Shown in pieces: positions 1 to 8,529 of a stretch of DNA of 40,426 nt. The stretch spans positions 1 through 40,426 of the forward strand of contig JBLHUT010000004.1 of NCBI GenBank assembly GCA_047629975.1, written 5' to 3'. The DNA is from JBLHUT01 sp047629975. Its GTDB lineage: Bacteria; Pseudomonadota; Alphaproteobacteria; Rhodobacterales; Rhodobacteraceae. The notes beneath the pieces are model-generated. The model saw only the letters and a program-made list of their open reading frames with translations, was not told the DNA's origin and did no database searches. Every line of letters starts with the position of its first letter. Within the stretch, counting starts at the first letter, position 1. Both the position numbers and the translations under genes were made by a program.

Positions 1-1769
1 GACGACGGTGCAGTCTTGTTTCTGGCGCTCTGCTGTGGAACAGGGCGCGTGCCGCTGCTTTTTTCACCCAGCCAGTCCACCCAGTCGCGCCACCAGCTTC
101 CCGGCTTTTCGGGCCGGTTTGCAAACCAGTCATCCGGCCCGACATAAAGCGCACCTGCCGCACGGTTCGAAATGCGGTAATGCCCTCGTTCGGCGGCAGG
201 CTCGTTCACGATACCACTGTTGTGCCCGCCGCTGGCCAGAACAAAGGTCAAATCACAATCCGTAAACAACTGTGTCTTGTAAACGGATTTCCACGGCGCA
301 ATGTGGTCCTTTTCGGTGCCGATCACAAACATCGGGGCCGAAATATCCTTGAGGGCGATCACCTGACCCTCGACTGCAAACCGCCCCGCAGTGAGCCGGT
401 TCTCAAGAAATAGTCCCCGCAGGTATTGCGAGTGCATTCGCGCCGGCATCCGCGTCGTATCGGCCACCCAGACCCCCATATCCGTGGGCAGGTCGTCTTT
501 GCCCAGAAAATACCGTCGCACAGCGCGCGAATAGATCAGGTCCTCGGACCGGATCACCGAAAACGCCCGCGCCATTTGCGGGCGGTCAAGATACCCCTGA
601 TCCCACATCATGTCCTCCAGAAACGCGACCTGACTCTCGTCAAGGAACAGCAAAAGATCCCCCGCTTCGACAAAATCGACCTGTGCGGCCATCAAGGACA
701 CGGACGCCAGTCGCGTATCTCCGTCGCGCGCCATCGTGGCCGCCGCAATCGCCAGCATCGTGCCCCCGAGACAATATCCGACACTGTGTACCTTTTGGCC
801 CGGCACCTGCGCGCTTACCGCCTCCAACGCCGCCATCACTCCGCGTTTGCGGTAATCTTCCAGTGACAGGTTCGCCTGATCGGCGGTCGGATTGCACCAC
901 GAGATCATGAACACACTGAACCCACGCTCCAGCAGATACTTGACCATCGAGTTCTCTGGCGACAGATCAAGAATGTAATATTTCATGATCCACGCCGGAA
1001 CGATCAAAACGGGTTCGGCCTGCACGTGGGACGCATGGGGCGTGTAGCGGATCAATTCAAACAGATCGTTGCGAAAGACCACCTCGCCGGGCGTGCAAGC
1101 AAGGTCCTCGCCGATCTTGTACCCATCGAGGGCGGGATCGTGGGTTTGCGACAGCGTTTTCAGCAAATCATGGCTGAAGTTGGCCGCCCCCTCCCAAAGG
1201 TTCTGCCCGCCTGTCTGCACCGTTTCCTTGATGATTTCGGGATTGAGCAACGGAAAATTCGACGGCGACACCAGATCAAGCGCCTGACGCGCCATGAACC
1301 GTGTCCGTTCGGCATCTTTCGGCTGTAGGCCCCGCAATTGATCGGTCGCAATATCCCACCAGTCCTGCACCGCAAGAAACCCTTGCTGCCACATATCGAA
1401 AGGCGCCTGCGTCCACCCGGAGCTCTCGAAACGGTGGTCGTATCTCTTTGGTGCAAATGGCAAAGGGGCCTGTGGCGTCGTGCGCCCGGCATAGGTCATC
1501 AGCTTGAGGGCACTGCCGTTCGCATGTTCCCAAAGCTCCAGTTGCCGCCCCGGAGACTGGCTTAGATGTTGGGCCCAGTCCCCCCACGCATCGAAAAACG
1601 CATGTAGCGATACCCCGCCGCTCAATCGCGCCGACGCCGCCCGCGCGCCGCGGTCCAAATGACCATGCGGATGCTCGGGTGCTGCCACGCGGCTCAAAGG
1701 GTGCAAAACCGGCAACAAGGGCACGACATTGGTTTCAGAACGCTTTTTGTCAGAAGGGGATTTGGCCAT
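1..1769 (-). CDS. phaC: Class I polyhydroxyalkanoate synthase (PhaC), 3' end cut by window edge
   Basis: Polymerises hydroxyacyl-CoA (typically 3-hydroxybutyryl-CoA) into storage polyester at the granule surface. The frame is open for 589 codons from the ATG at 1769 to the window edge, close to full length for class I enzymes (about 560-600 residues). The N-terminal domain carries the family pattern QGFLAVQDWW (around residue 120). The alpha/beta-hydrolase core holds the lipase-like box VGYCLGG with nucleophile Cys333, Asp488 in EKDHIAPW and His516 in GGHNSGIVNEP, so the catalytic triad is intact. The start lies 2 bp after the ftsH stop, which implies translation from the ftsH message. No phasin, phaA or phaB is visible in the window. 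The family call is firm; the exact C-terminus is not visible. Confidence 0.93.
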   Translation of the reverse strand, partial: MAKSPSDKKRSETNVVPLLPVLHPLSRVAAPEHPHGHLDRGARAASARLSGGVSLHAFFDAWGDWAQHLSQSPGRQLELWEHANGSALKLMTYAGRTTPQAPLPFAPKRYDHRFESSGWTQAPFDMWQQGFLAVQDWWDIATDQLRGLQPKDAERTRFMARQALDLVSPSNFPLLNPEIIKETVQTGGQNLWEGAANFSHDLLKTLSQTHDPALDGYKIGEDLACTPGEVVFRNDLFELIRYTPHASHVQAEPVLIVPAWIMKYYILDLSPENSMVKYLLERGFSVFMISWCNPTADQANLSLEDYRKRGVMAALEAVSAQVPGQKVHSVGYCLGGTMLAIAAATMARDGDTRLASVSLMAAQVDFVEAGDLLLFLDESQVAFLEDMMWDQGYLDRPQMARAFSVIRSEDLIYSRAVRRYFLGKDDLPTDMGVWVADTTRMPARMHSQYLRGLFLENRLTAGRFAVEGQVIALKDISAPMFVIGTEKDHIAPWKSVYKTQLFTDCDLTFVLASGGHNSGIVNEPAAERGHYRISNRAAGALYVGPDDWFANRPEKPGSWWRDWVDWLGEKSSGTRPVPQQSARNKTAPS

Positions 1770-1771
1770 TA

Positions 1772-3694
1772 CTAAACTTTCTTGTCATGATCAGGTACGT
1801 CGGGTTTTGCCTGATTGGGAAAGGGGGTGACGCTTGTGGTTTGCGGCCTCAGACAGGCCTTGATCGCATCAAGGTCGAGAGTTTCCTCTTCCTCCAACCT
1901 GAGAACAAGACGCAAGATACTGTCGAGATGGTCCTCAAGCACGCTGGTGGCCGCGTCTTCGGCCTGCTGCAACAGATCCATGACCGCCTGATCGACCCGT
2001 GCCGCTGTGCGGTCGGAAAAACTGCGCGGCTGTGCGATCTGCTGCCCCAAAAAGGGGTGATCGTCGCTTTCGCGCAGATCGATCGGCCCAATTTCAGGGT
2101 CCATCCCCCACCGTGCCACCATCGAACGTGCGGTCTTTGTGGCGCGGGCAATGTCGTCGTCGGCCCCCGAACTGACAGAGCCAAGCAGCAGCTTTTCGGC
2201 CGCCCGCCCTGCCAGCAACATCGCCAGTTGCGCCCGCAGGTAATCTTCGGGCAGGGTGTGGCGTTCGGCTGTCGGCAGCATGTGCGTCCCGCCAAGGCTG
2301 CGACCACGCGGAATGATCGTCACCTTGTAGAGCGGATCAACCCCGGGAAGGAAGAACGCGACAGCGGTGTGTCCGGCTTCGTGCACCGCCAACCGGTACT
2401 TTTCGCGCGGCTGGATCGCCAGCGTGCGCACCGTGCCCATCATCACTTTGTCGCGGGCCTCGTCAAGATCGGCAGGCGAGATCGACGACGCCGACAGGCG
2501 TGCCGCCGTGATCGCCGCCTCGTTCAGCAGGTTCTTCAGATCGGCCCCCGAAAACCCCGGTGTGCCCGCCGCCACCTGATCCAGATCCACATCCGCACGC
2601 AGCGGCAGGGTCCTTGCGTGCACATCCAGTATCGCACGCCGCGCCCCTTTGTCGGGCAACGACAACGTCACATGCCGGTCGAACCGCCCCGGACGCAACA
2701 ACGCCGGGTCAAGCACATCAGGACGGTTCGTTGCCGCCAGCACCACAACAGCCTCGCGCGCTGAAAAGCCGTCCAGCTCCGCAAGGATCTGGTTGAGCGT
2801 CTGCTCGCGTTCGTCGTGTCCCCCACCCAGCCCCGTACCACGAGTGCGCCCGATGCTGTCCAACTCGTCGATAAAAATGATCGAGGGTGCGACCTTGCGG
2901 GCCTCCTGAAACATCTTGCGTACGCGCCCTGCACCGACACCCACGAACACCTCGATAAACTCTGACCCCGAGGTCGAGAAAAACGGCACCCCCGCCTCTC
3001 CGGCAAGTGCCTTTGCCAACAAGGTCTTTCCGGTTCCCGGCGGCCCCATCAGCAAAACCCCGTGCGGGACGGTCGCGCCGACCTTTCGGAACCTGTCGGG
3101 GTCGCGCAAAAACTCGATCAACTCCGAGACCTCACGCTTGGCCTGATCCTGCCCCGCGACATCGTCGAATGTCGTGTCCGGAGTGGTTCGGGCAGGCTTG
3201 GCAAACCGCCCCCCGAGCAGCCCGCCCATGCCCCCCGCACCCATGCCACCAGAAAGTCCGCCTGCCCCGCCCGCCATCCGGCGGCTGAGCCAGAAATAGA
3301 ATGCGAAAATCATCAGCCACGGCAGCAACCCGATCAGCACCGAAGGGGTCTTGGCCGGCTCGGCTGTGACATCCACATGATGCTCCTCGAGCAAAGGCAA
3401 CAAAGCAGGGTCGGGAATTTGAGGGACGACTGCGCGGATCTGCGCGATGCCCTGTGCCGTTGGGTTGAGCAGAACAACGACAATGGCCGCGTCCTCAAGG
3501 GTCGCAGCACCAACCGCGCCCTGCCGTATCAGGTCTTTGACTTCGCTATAGGATTTTACCTGCGTGCCTGACGGGGCATCCGTCATCACCGAAGTGAACA
3601 AGACGAAAAAAACCAGCCCCGTCATCAACGGAAAGAGCAGCCTCGACAAGGGGGCTTGCTCGGGCGAATTTGGTGGTGCCACATGATTTGCCAT
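1772..3694 (-). CDS. ftsH: FtsH-family membrane AAA+ zinc metalloprotease
   Basis: Membrane-anchored ATP-dependent protease that extracts and degrades membrane and cytosolic proteins as a hexamer. The 640-residue protein has two membrane spans (about 19-37 and 119-136) flanking a short periplasmic domain, then an unusual Gly/Met-rich linker at 141-162. The AAA+ domain has Walker A GPPGTGKT (217-224), Walker B IIFIDE (272-277) and the second region of homology ending LLRPGRFDR (332-340). The M41 protease motif HEAGH is at 438-442, with a plausible third zinc ligand Asp514 in SGADDDIARAT. The ribosome site AGGAAGGGG precedes the ATG well. It lies between atpG and phaC, and its divergence from housekeeping FtsH (linker, short C-terminus) suggests a second, specialised copy tied to the N-ATPase or PHA genes. 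That specialisation is inference. Confidence 0.95.
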   Translation of the reverse strand: MANHVAPPNSPEQAPLSRLLFPLMTGLVFFVLFTSVMTDAPSGTQVKSYSEVKDLIRQGAVGAATLEDAAIVVVLLNPTAQGIAQIRAVVPQIPDPALLPLLEEHHVDVTAEPAKTPSVLIGLLPWLMIFAFYFWLSRRMAGGAGGLSGGMGAGGMGGLLGGRFAKPARTTPDTTFDDVAGQDQAKREVSELIEFLRDPDRFRKVGATVPHGVLLMGPPGTGKTLLAKALAGEAGVPFFSTSGSEFIEVFVGVGAGRVRKMFQEARKVAPSIIFIDELDSIGRTRGTGLGGGHDEREQTLNQILAELDGFSAREAVVVLAATNRPDVLDPALLRPGRFDRHVTLSLPDKGARRAILDVHARTLPLRADVDLDQVAAGTPGFSGADLKNLLNEAAITAARLSASSISPADLDEARDKVMMGTVRTLAIQPREKYRLAVHEAGHTAVAFFLPGVDPLYKVTIIPRGRSLGGTHMLPTAERHTLPEDYLRAQLAMLLAGRAAEKLLLGSVSSGADDDIARATKTARSMVARWGMDPEIGPIDLRESDDHPFLGQQIAQPRSFSDRTAARVDQAVMDLLQQAEDAATSVLEDHLDSILRLVLRLEEEETLDLDAIKACLRPQTTSVTPFPNQAKPDVPDHDKKV

Positions 3695-3897
3695 TCTGAT
3701 CCCCTTCCTCAGCCCTTTGACATGTCACAACGGACGCGTCTGAAAACGCGCCGCCAGTCCCTGACCACCCTAACAGGGTGACGCCCCTGTGCGTCTTGAG
3801 CCAAATCAATACCCCGCACTGCGCGTCCCGAACGCACCCTCGGGATGTGTTGCACAACAGGCCTGCGGCACCACCCTTTTGCCATGACCGCCCCCGG

Positions 3898-3936
3898 AAA
3901 AAGGGGTCAATCCCTTGGGCCAAGCCCCTTGGCCCG
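3898..3936 (-). terminator. Hairpins at the end of atpG, possible partial terminator
   Basis: Read on the minus strand, a 7-bp stem GGGCCAA/TTGGCCC lies in the last codons of atpG. A second short stem AAGGG-N6-CCCTT overlaps the stop codon and runs into a five-base T tract. The stems are short, so this may attenuate rather than end transcription before ftsH. A further small perfect hairpin, CACCCT-AAC-AGGGTG, lies at 3766-3780 in the 212-bp atpG-ftsH gap. Confidence 0.35.
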
Positions 3937-4779
3937 CGACCGCAAGGTCAACGCCACCCCCGTCCCGAGTTCGATAATCTCGGCTGTTATCGCTTCTTGA
4001 CGGACCCTGCGCAGGATCGCCTGATAGGTTTGCAATTCACGGGTGATCTGGCTGCCGGCAAACGACATGGCCGTCATGCGTGCCTCGTTCTCGGCGGCAA
4101 AAGCATGCAGGGCGGCTTTGCAGATCATTGCGTGCAAATAGTCGAACCCGAGCTGTGCCAGCACCGCCCCGACCGGAAGATACGTCATTGGCATGTCTGC
4201 GGATGGCTGTCCGAACGCGGCGCGATCTATCGGGAACAAAGTCTGACGCGCGACACCAAACCGCCCTTGATCCCAAGTTGCATTCACCACCTCGAGCCGG
4301 TCGATCTGATCCGTGTCCAGATAGGACGCCACAGCCGCGGCAATCGCATCCGCCAATTTCGGAACTCCGGCAGAATGGGAGACCATCGCGGCACTCCAAA
4401 GAGGGGTCGCCCCCCGACGCGCCCCGATCGCCGACACTCCCCTTGTGCCGACAACAAACAACTTTGTGTCGGGCGGTTCGTCTTTTATGCTGTCAAGAAT
4501 ATGGTCATTGAAGGGGCCTGCAAACCCTTGCTCTGCGCAAAAGACCAGCAACCCGGTGCGCGTCTTTGCCCTGCCTGCCGCAGGTGCTGCATCAGGGTCC
4601 GGTGCCATGACTTGCGACATCGCGGTGGCCACGACCCTCGCATAATTGTTCACGGCCTCGATCTGTGCATTGGCGTTTCGGGCGCGGGCGGCGGCAATCC
4701 CCTTCATGGCCTCTACGACCGAGCCCAGTTGCTGGATCCCCTCGATCCGTGCGCTCACTTGTGACGAACGGTCGGTCAT
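3907..4779 (-). CDS. atpG: N-type ATPase gamma subunit
   Basis: Central-shaft subunit coupling the catalytic head to the c-ring of the N-type ATPase. The 290-residue protein has the N-terminal coiled-coil signature around residues 1-50 (IQQLGSVVEAMKGIAAARAR) expected of gamma subunits and the C-terminal helix (about 235-285, with SFAGSQITRELQTYQAILRR) that pairs with it. The ATG overlaps the atpA stop in an ATGA arrangement. It is the last atp gene of the unit; 212 bp separate it from ftsH. The central Rossmann-like part is divergent, as is usual for N-ATPase gammas. Identification rests on position and both terminal helices. Confidence 0.92.
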   Translation of the reverse strand: MTDRSSQVSARIEGIQQLGSVVEAMKGIAAARARNANAQIEAVNNYARVVATAMSQVMAPDPDAAPAAGRAKTRTGLLVFCAEQGFAGPFNDHILDSIKDEPPDTKLFVVGTRGVSAIGARRGATPLWSAAMVSHSAGVPKLADAIAAAVASYLDTDQIDRLEVVNATWDQGRFGVARQTLFPIDRAAFGQPSADMPMTYLPVGAVLAQLGFDYLHAMICKAALHAFAAENEARMTAMSFAGSQITRELQTYQAILRRVRQEAITAEIIELGTGVALTLRSRAKGLGPRD

Positions 4780-6290
4780 GGCACAGGCTCGGGCGGGGTC
4801 AGGGTTTCGACAAGCCGCGTAATTGCGGCTGTGATACGCGACCGCGCCATCGCGTCCATCTGCCCGCGTTCGGAGATCTGCTGTTGCGCCTCTGGCGCGT
4901 CACGGTCCAGACCCTCTGGCAACGCGTTGCGAAACGCCTCGACCCCCTCCGGCGAAAGCCGGTCAAGCGCCCCCGACTGCACCGCAAGCATCAGTGCGAT
5001 TTCATCACACAGCCGGAACGGGGCGTGCTGTGCCTGACGCAGGGCCGCACGAATGCGCGCCCCGCGCGCCAGTTGCGAGCGCACACGCCCCTCGGGCATG
5101 CCCCCGAAACGGGTGAACACCTCCAGTTCCAGAAACTGCGCATAATCAAGCCGCATGGTTCCCGCGGCGTCCCGCAAAAGCCGGCTTTGTGTTTTGCCCC
5201 CGACCCGACTGACGCTTAGTCCGACATCCACCGCCGGTCGTTGCCCTTGATGGAACAACGCCGTGTCCAGCACGATCTGCCCGTCGGTAATAGAGATCAG
5301 GTTGGTCGGAATGTAGGCAGAGAGGTTGCCCGCCTCTGTCTGGGCAATGGGCAAGGCGGTCAGCGAGCCACCGCCACACGCCTTCGAGAGTTTGGCCGCA
5401 CGCTCAAGCAAACGCGCATGGCAGTAAAATACGTCCCCCGGATAGGCTTCGCGCCCCGGAGATTGACGTGTCAACAAGGCAATCTCGCGGTGGGTGGCGG
5501 CGTGTTTTGACAGATCATCAATCACAACAAGCGCATGCTGGCCTTTATCGCGAAAGTATTCGGCCATTGTCATTCCCGCATAGGGCGCGATCCATTGCAG
5601 GCCGGACGCCTGCGCCGAGCCGGCCACCAACACGATACAACGGGCAAAATTTCCCCCCTGTTTGAGCGCCTCGATCGACCGGCGGACGCTGGAAGTCTTT
5701 TGCCCCACAGCGACGTAGATACAGATCATGTCGCTGCCGCGTTGTGCGATCAGCGCGTCGATGGCAAGGGTGGTTTTACCTGTCGAATGATCCCCCACGA
5801 TCAGTTCCCGCTGCCCGCGGCCCAATGGAAACATGGTATCCAGAACAACCAACCCGGTCTGGACCGGTTGCGTGACCAGATCACGCTCGATGATTGCGGG
5901 CGCCGGCCGCTCGATCGGCCAACGGGCGGTCGCCGCGATTGGGCCGCCTGCATCTATCGGACGCCCCAACGGATCAACGACACGCCCCAACAAGGCCTCT
6001 CCGACAGGTACATTGACAACTTCACCGGTGCCGAAAACCGCATCGCCCGCGTCGACCTGCGTCGCGCTGTCCAGCAAAACACACCCGATCAGGTCGGGGT
6101 CAAGCACGCGGGCAAACCCCACCTGCCCCCCCGAAAATCGCAAAACCTCGTCCAGCCGCACGTCGCGCAACCCCGAGACCATCGCTACCCCGTCGCCGAC
6201 CTCCTCGACCCTGCCACGGCTTTCCAGCTTTGGGGCAAGCGTAGTTTGCCCAACAGAACGACGCGCCGCCGCAAGCCAGTCAGACGTCAT
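4776..6290 (-). CDS. atpA: N-type ATPase alpha subunit
   Basis: Non-catalytic nucleotide-binding subunit of the ATPase head. The 504 residues match the usual alpha length. The P-loop is GDHSTGKT (166-173), a variant of the GDRQTGKT of ordinary F-type alpha. The arginine finger Arg362 is present in SVSRVGG, and VISITDG-like and AYIPTN motifs lie near 325-337. The start overlaps the end of atpF by 11 bp and the stop overlaps atpG by 4 bp, so synthesis is probably translationally coupled. The sequence is clearly F-type alpha but divergent in the way expected of an N-ATPase paralogue rather than the housekeeping ATP synthase, whose genes are not in this window. Confidence 0.96.
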   Translation of the reverse strand: MTSDWLAAARRSVGQTTLAPKLESRGRVEEVGDGVAMVSGLRDVRLDEVLRFSGGQVGFARVLDPDLIGCVLLDSATQVDAGDAVFGTGEVVNVPVGEALLGRVVDPLGRPIDAGGPIAATARWPIERPAPAIIERDLVTQPVQTGLVVLDTMFPLGRGQRELIVGDHSTGKTTLAIDALIAQRGSDMICIYVAVGQKTSSVRRSIEALKQGGNFARCIVLVAGSAQASGLQWIAPYAGMTMAEYFRDKGQHALVVIDDLSKHAATHREIALLTRQSPGREAYPGDVFYCHARLLERAAKLSKACGGGSLTALPIAQTEAGNLSAYIPTNLISITDGQIVLDTALFHQGQRPAVDVGLSVSRVGGKTQSRLLRDAAGTMRLDYAQFLELEVFTRFGGMPEGRVRSQLARGARIRAALRQAQHAPFRLCDEIALMLAVQSGALDRLSPEGVEAFRNALPEGLDRDAPEAQQQISERGQMDAMARSRITAAITRLVETLTPPEPVP

Positions 6291-7011
6291 GCTTCAAATC
6301 CCCCAGAATGGTCGCCAGATCAGCGTGCCAACTGTTGCGCAGGGCAAAATGCGGGGTCTGCATCTCAAGGCCGGCAATCAGGTCGCTATCGGTGACAAAG
6401 TTCAGATCAGGCGCGATATCAAAGGCCTGCGCCAGCTCCGCAGTTATTTTCGTGCGTGCCTGATCGGTCAGATCACAGGCACTCACAAGGTCAATCCTTT
6501 CGTTGAACAGCGCCGTGCGGTTTTCGACCGTCAACTGCGCGATGCTCTTGGTCAAACGCGTCAGGAACACCTCGTTCAACACCTGCGGATCAAAGCGCCC
6601 GACCAACTTTGCCGCGATCTCGACCGACAGCTCTGCGGCCTGCGCATGCAGGTCTTTTGTGGCAGTTTCGGCGTTTCGCGCAAGGGCGCGGGCGGCTGCG
6701 TCGCGCTGCGTACGGGCAAGGTCGCGGGCGTGTGCAAGTGTGGCGGCGCGGGCGACTTCGGCTTCTTTTGCGGCCTGTGACAAAATGCTCTCACGCTCAA
6801 GCGCGACTTGCTTGCGGGCCTTTTCGACCTCGGCCAGGGCTGTATCGGCGGCGTCCCGTGTGGCCTGTGCCGTCTCAAGGAGCGCGATCTGTGCCGCTTG
6901 GCGCGCCGCAATCGCCCGGCTCAGCGGAGCCCAGAAGACGTGGGCCAAAAGCCACACAAGGATCAGAACGTTGGCCGCCTGCAACCCGAGCCCCCAGAAG
7001 TCGATCGTCAT
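6280..7011 (-). CDS. atpF: N-type ATPase b subunit with delta-like C-terminus
   Basis: Peripheral stalk subunit. At 243 residues it is much longer than a standard b (about 160). An N-terminal membrane span (about 9-28) is followed by an Ala/Glu/Lys-rich coiled coil (about 30-150). The last 80 residues look like the C-terminal domain of a delta subunit, with DSDLIAGLEMQ followed by ALRNSWHADLATI, which resembles the delta pattern D-x-S-L-I-G-G ... D-x-S-v-x-x-x-L. No separate delta gene exists in the operon, as is known for N-ATPases, so this protein probably serves both roles. It begins 4 bp after the atpE stop and overlaps atpA by 11 bp. Confidence 0.93.
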   Translation of the reverse strand: MTIDFWGLGLQAANVLILVWLLAHVFWAPLSRAIAARQAAQIALLETAQATRDAADTALAEVEKARKQVALERESILSQAAKEAEVARAATLAHARDLARTQRDAAARALARNAETATKDLHAQAAELSVEIAAKLVGRFDPQVLNEVFLTRLTKSIAQLTVENRTALFNERIDLVSACDLTDQARTKITAELAQAFDIAPDLNFVTDSDLIAGLEMQTPHFALRNSWHADLATILGDLKHDV

Positions 7012-7015
7012 GCCC

Positions 7016-7261
7016 CTAGCCCAGCAGCGGGTTGGCGAACAACAAAAGGAGCGCGATCACAAGGCAATAGATCGCCGTCGTCTCGATCATGGCAAGCCCC
7101 ACGAACAACGTCCGCGAGATGCCGTTCACCGCTTCGGGCTGTCGGGCAATGGCATCCATCGCCGCCGCCACCGCGCGCCCTTCGGCAATCGCAGGTCCGA
7201 TCGCTCCGAAAGCCACCACAAAAGCGGCGCAGATAATACTGGCAAGACCAAGGTAATCCAT
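7016..7261 (-). CDS. atpE: N-type ATPase c subunit (rotor ring)
   Basis: Forms the ion-carrying rotor ring. The 81-residue hairpin has helix 1 (about 4-35) and helix 2 (about 50-77) joined by the polar loop ARQPE (39-43). The essential carboxylate is Glu60 in IETTAIY. Next to it are Thr61, Thr62 and Tyr65, which align with the Na+-ligand pattern E-S-T-x-x-Y of Ilyobacter c. Helix 1 carries Glu27 (GPAIAEG) where Ilyobacter has the ligand Gln32. This permits Na+ binding, but related two-carboxylate N-type rings have been reported as proton-specific, so the coupling ion is open. Its ATG shares one base with the atpB stop (TGATG). Confidence 0.96.
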   Translation of the reverse strand: MDYLGLASIICAAFVVAFGAIGPAIAEGRAVAAAMDAIARQPEAVNGISRTLFVGLAMIETTAIYCLVIALLLLFANPLLG

Positions 7262-7965
7262 CAGATGTCCTTTTGTTTTTCACTGGAAACAGGCGGCGCG
7301 GGCGTTGCACTTTCGATTGTCGAGGTGATAAAAACCATCGCCAGCACCGCAAAAATATAGGCCTGAACAAGACCCGTCAGCAGATCGAGCGCCATCAACG
7401 GGATCGGCACAAGCAGCCCCGCCAGCGACGCGACAATCGCAATGACAAAAACCCCGCTCATCACATTCCCGAACAGCCGCACAAACATCGAGAACACACG
7501 CGTCAGGCTCGACAACATGTTCAACGGGATCATCACCGGATTGGGCGCTGCAAATGATCGCAGATACCCCCCCACACCGGCATTGCGCACCCCGAACCAG
7601 ATCACCGAAAAAAACACCAGCACCGCAAGCGCCGCGTCTGTTTCAAGCTGGGCGGTTGGCGGCGTGACGCCGGGGATCAGGGACGACCAGTTGGCCACAA
7701 GGATGAACACAAACAGCGTGCCGATAAAACTGCGGTAGCAGGCGGGTTCGGCCGCGGTCGTTTCCCTGATCTGCGTATCGAGCGTGCTGACGAACAACTC
7801 CAGCGCACTTTGCAACCTGCCGGGGCGCAACGCGAGCCTTCGGGTCGCTGCGGCGGCGGCCATGACAAGCACCACCATAATTCCCCATGTCGTCACAACC
7901 GCCTGCGTGATCGGAACCGGCCCCAGATAAAAATAGACAACAGAGTCCAGCGGAGAGGTCATCAT
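7261..7965 (-). CDS. atpB: N-type ATPase a subunit
   Basis: Stator channel subunit working against the c-ring. I choose the ATG at 7965, which overlaps the atpR stop as ATGA and gives 234 residues starting MMTSPLDS; a second ATG directly follows at 7962. There are five or six membrane spans. The essential arginine is Arg163 in FVRLFGN, matching the LRLFGN motif of F-type a subunits, and the last span contains LVQAYIFAVLAMVFI. A longer open frame reaches 8205 but only runs through atpR out of frame. The family call is certain. Confidence 0.95.
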   Translation of the reverse strand: MMTSPLDSVVYFYLGPVPITQAVVTTWGIMVVLVMAAAAATRRLALRPGRLQSALELFVSTLDTQIRETTAAEPACYRSFIGTLFVFILVANWSSLIPGVTPPTAQLETDAALAVLVFFSVIWFGVRNAGVGGYLRSFAAPNPVMIPLNMLSSLTRVFSMFVRLFGNVMSGVFVIAIVASLAGLLVPIPLMALDLLTGLVQAYIFAVLAMVFITSTIESATPAPPVSSEKQKDI

Positions 7966-8255
7966 TCCGGCACCCCGACACGGCGCAGCATCAGCGTTCT
8001 GGCCACCAGCACACCTGTCAGGGCCGCCAAAAGCGCACCCCCCCCTGTCCAGACAGCAAGGCCAAGACCGGCGGCCATAAAACCGGCACGCCCCACCAAA
8101 AGCCCGAGCCCGAACTGCAGGCGGCCTTCGCCCAAAAAGACCGCAACACTGCGCCGCAGCGCGTAAAAGTAACCGACCCCCAACACAAGTCCGGCGGCAA
8201 AACACACCCCCAAAGACCCGAGAAAGACTACCGTTTCTGCGTCAATCACCTGCAT
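7962..8255 (-). CDS. atpR: N-ATPase small membrane protein AtpR
   Basis: A 97-residue protein with three predicted membrane helices (about 9-29, 42-64 and 68-88) and arginines at the helix ends (RRS near 34, VGRAGF near 54, ARTLMLRR near 85). AtpR occurs only in N-ATPase operons and is thought to assist the a/c ion pathway or ring assembly; its mechanism is not established. It overlaps atpQ by 14 bp and the atpB start by 4 bp. Identification rests on operon position, size and topology, since the sequence is short. Confidence 0.85.
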   Translation of the reverse strand: MQVIDAETVVFLGSLGVCFAAGLVLGVGYFYALRRSVAVFLGEGRLQFGLGLLVGRAGFMAAGLGLAVWTGGGALLAALTGVLVARTLMLRRVGVPE

Positions 8256-8529
8256 TCATCCACCTCCATCCCGTCCAGCCCCCGACGCACAGCCCCAAAA
8301 CCAGACACGGCGCTGTCCAGAAAATACCCGTCTCGAAATGTGCATCCAGCGCACGCCCCAGAAACATACCAACCAAAGTCGGCGCCACGAATATCCACCC
8401 CAGCACGCCGATCTGGGCCAGCCTGCGCCCCACTGACATCTCTCCCTCGCGCAGCCACCGCGCCCGTCGTTTCTGGTGACGCCGGATTTCATGGACCAGC
8501 GGATCTTCGCGGGGGGGCTCGGGGGTCAT
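8242..8529 (-). CDS. atpQ: N-ATPase small membrane protein AtpQ (AtpI/AtpZ-like)
   Basis: A 95-residue protein with a basic cytoplasmic N-terminus (RRHQKRRARWLREG, about 16-29) and two membrane helices (about 38-58 and 67-88), which is the topology of AtpI/AtpZ proteins. It follows atpC with an ATGA overlap and precedes atpR with a 14-bp overlap, exactly as in described atpDCQRBEFAG operons. AtpI relatives help c-ring assembly and ion supply; the same role here is inferred. Confidence 0.87.
   Translation of the reverse strand: MTPEPPREDPLVHEIRRHQKRRARWLREGEMSVGRRLAQIGVLGWIFVAPTLVGMFLGRALDAHFETGIFWTAPCLVLGLCVGGWTGWRWMNAGD

Noticed and set aside
1679..2764. 361-codon open frame on the plus strand
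   Set aside because: Lies fully antisense to ftsH, whose motifs are intact; composition (Arg/His/Gln/Pro-rich) is typical of an antisense shadow in GC-rich DNA.
3778..4764. 328-codon open frame on the plus strand
   Set aside because: Antisense to atpG; low-complexity Arg/Pro/His composition and no family motif.
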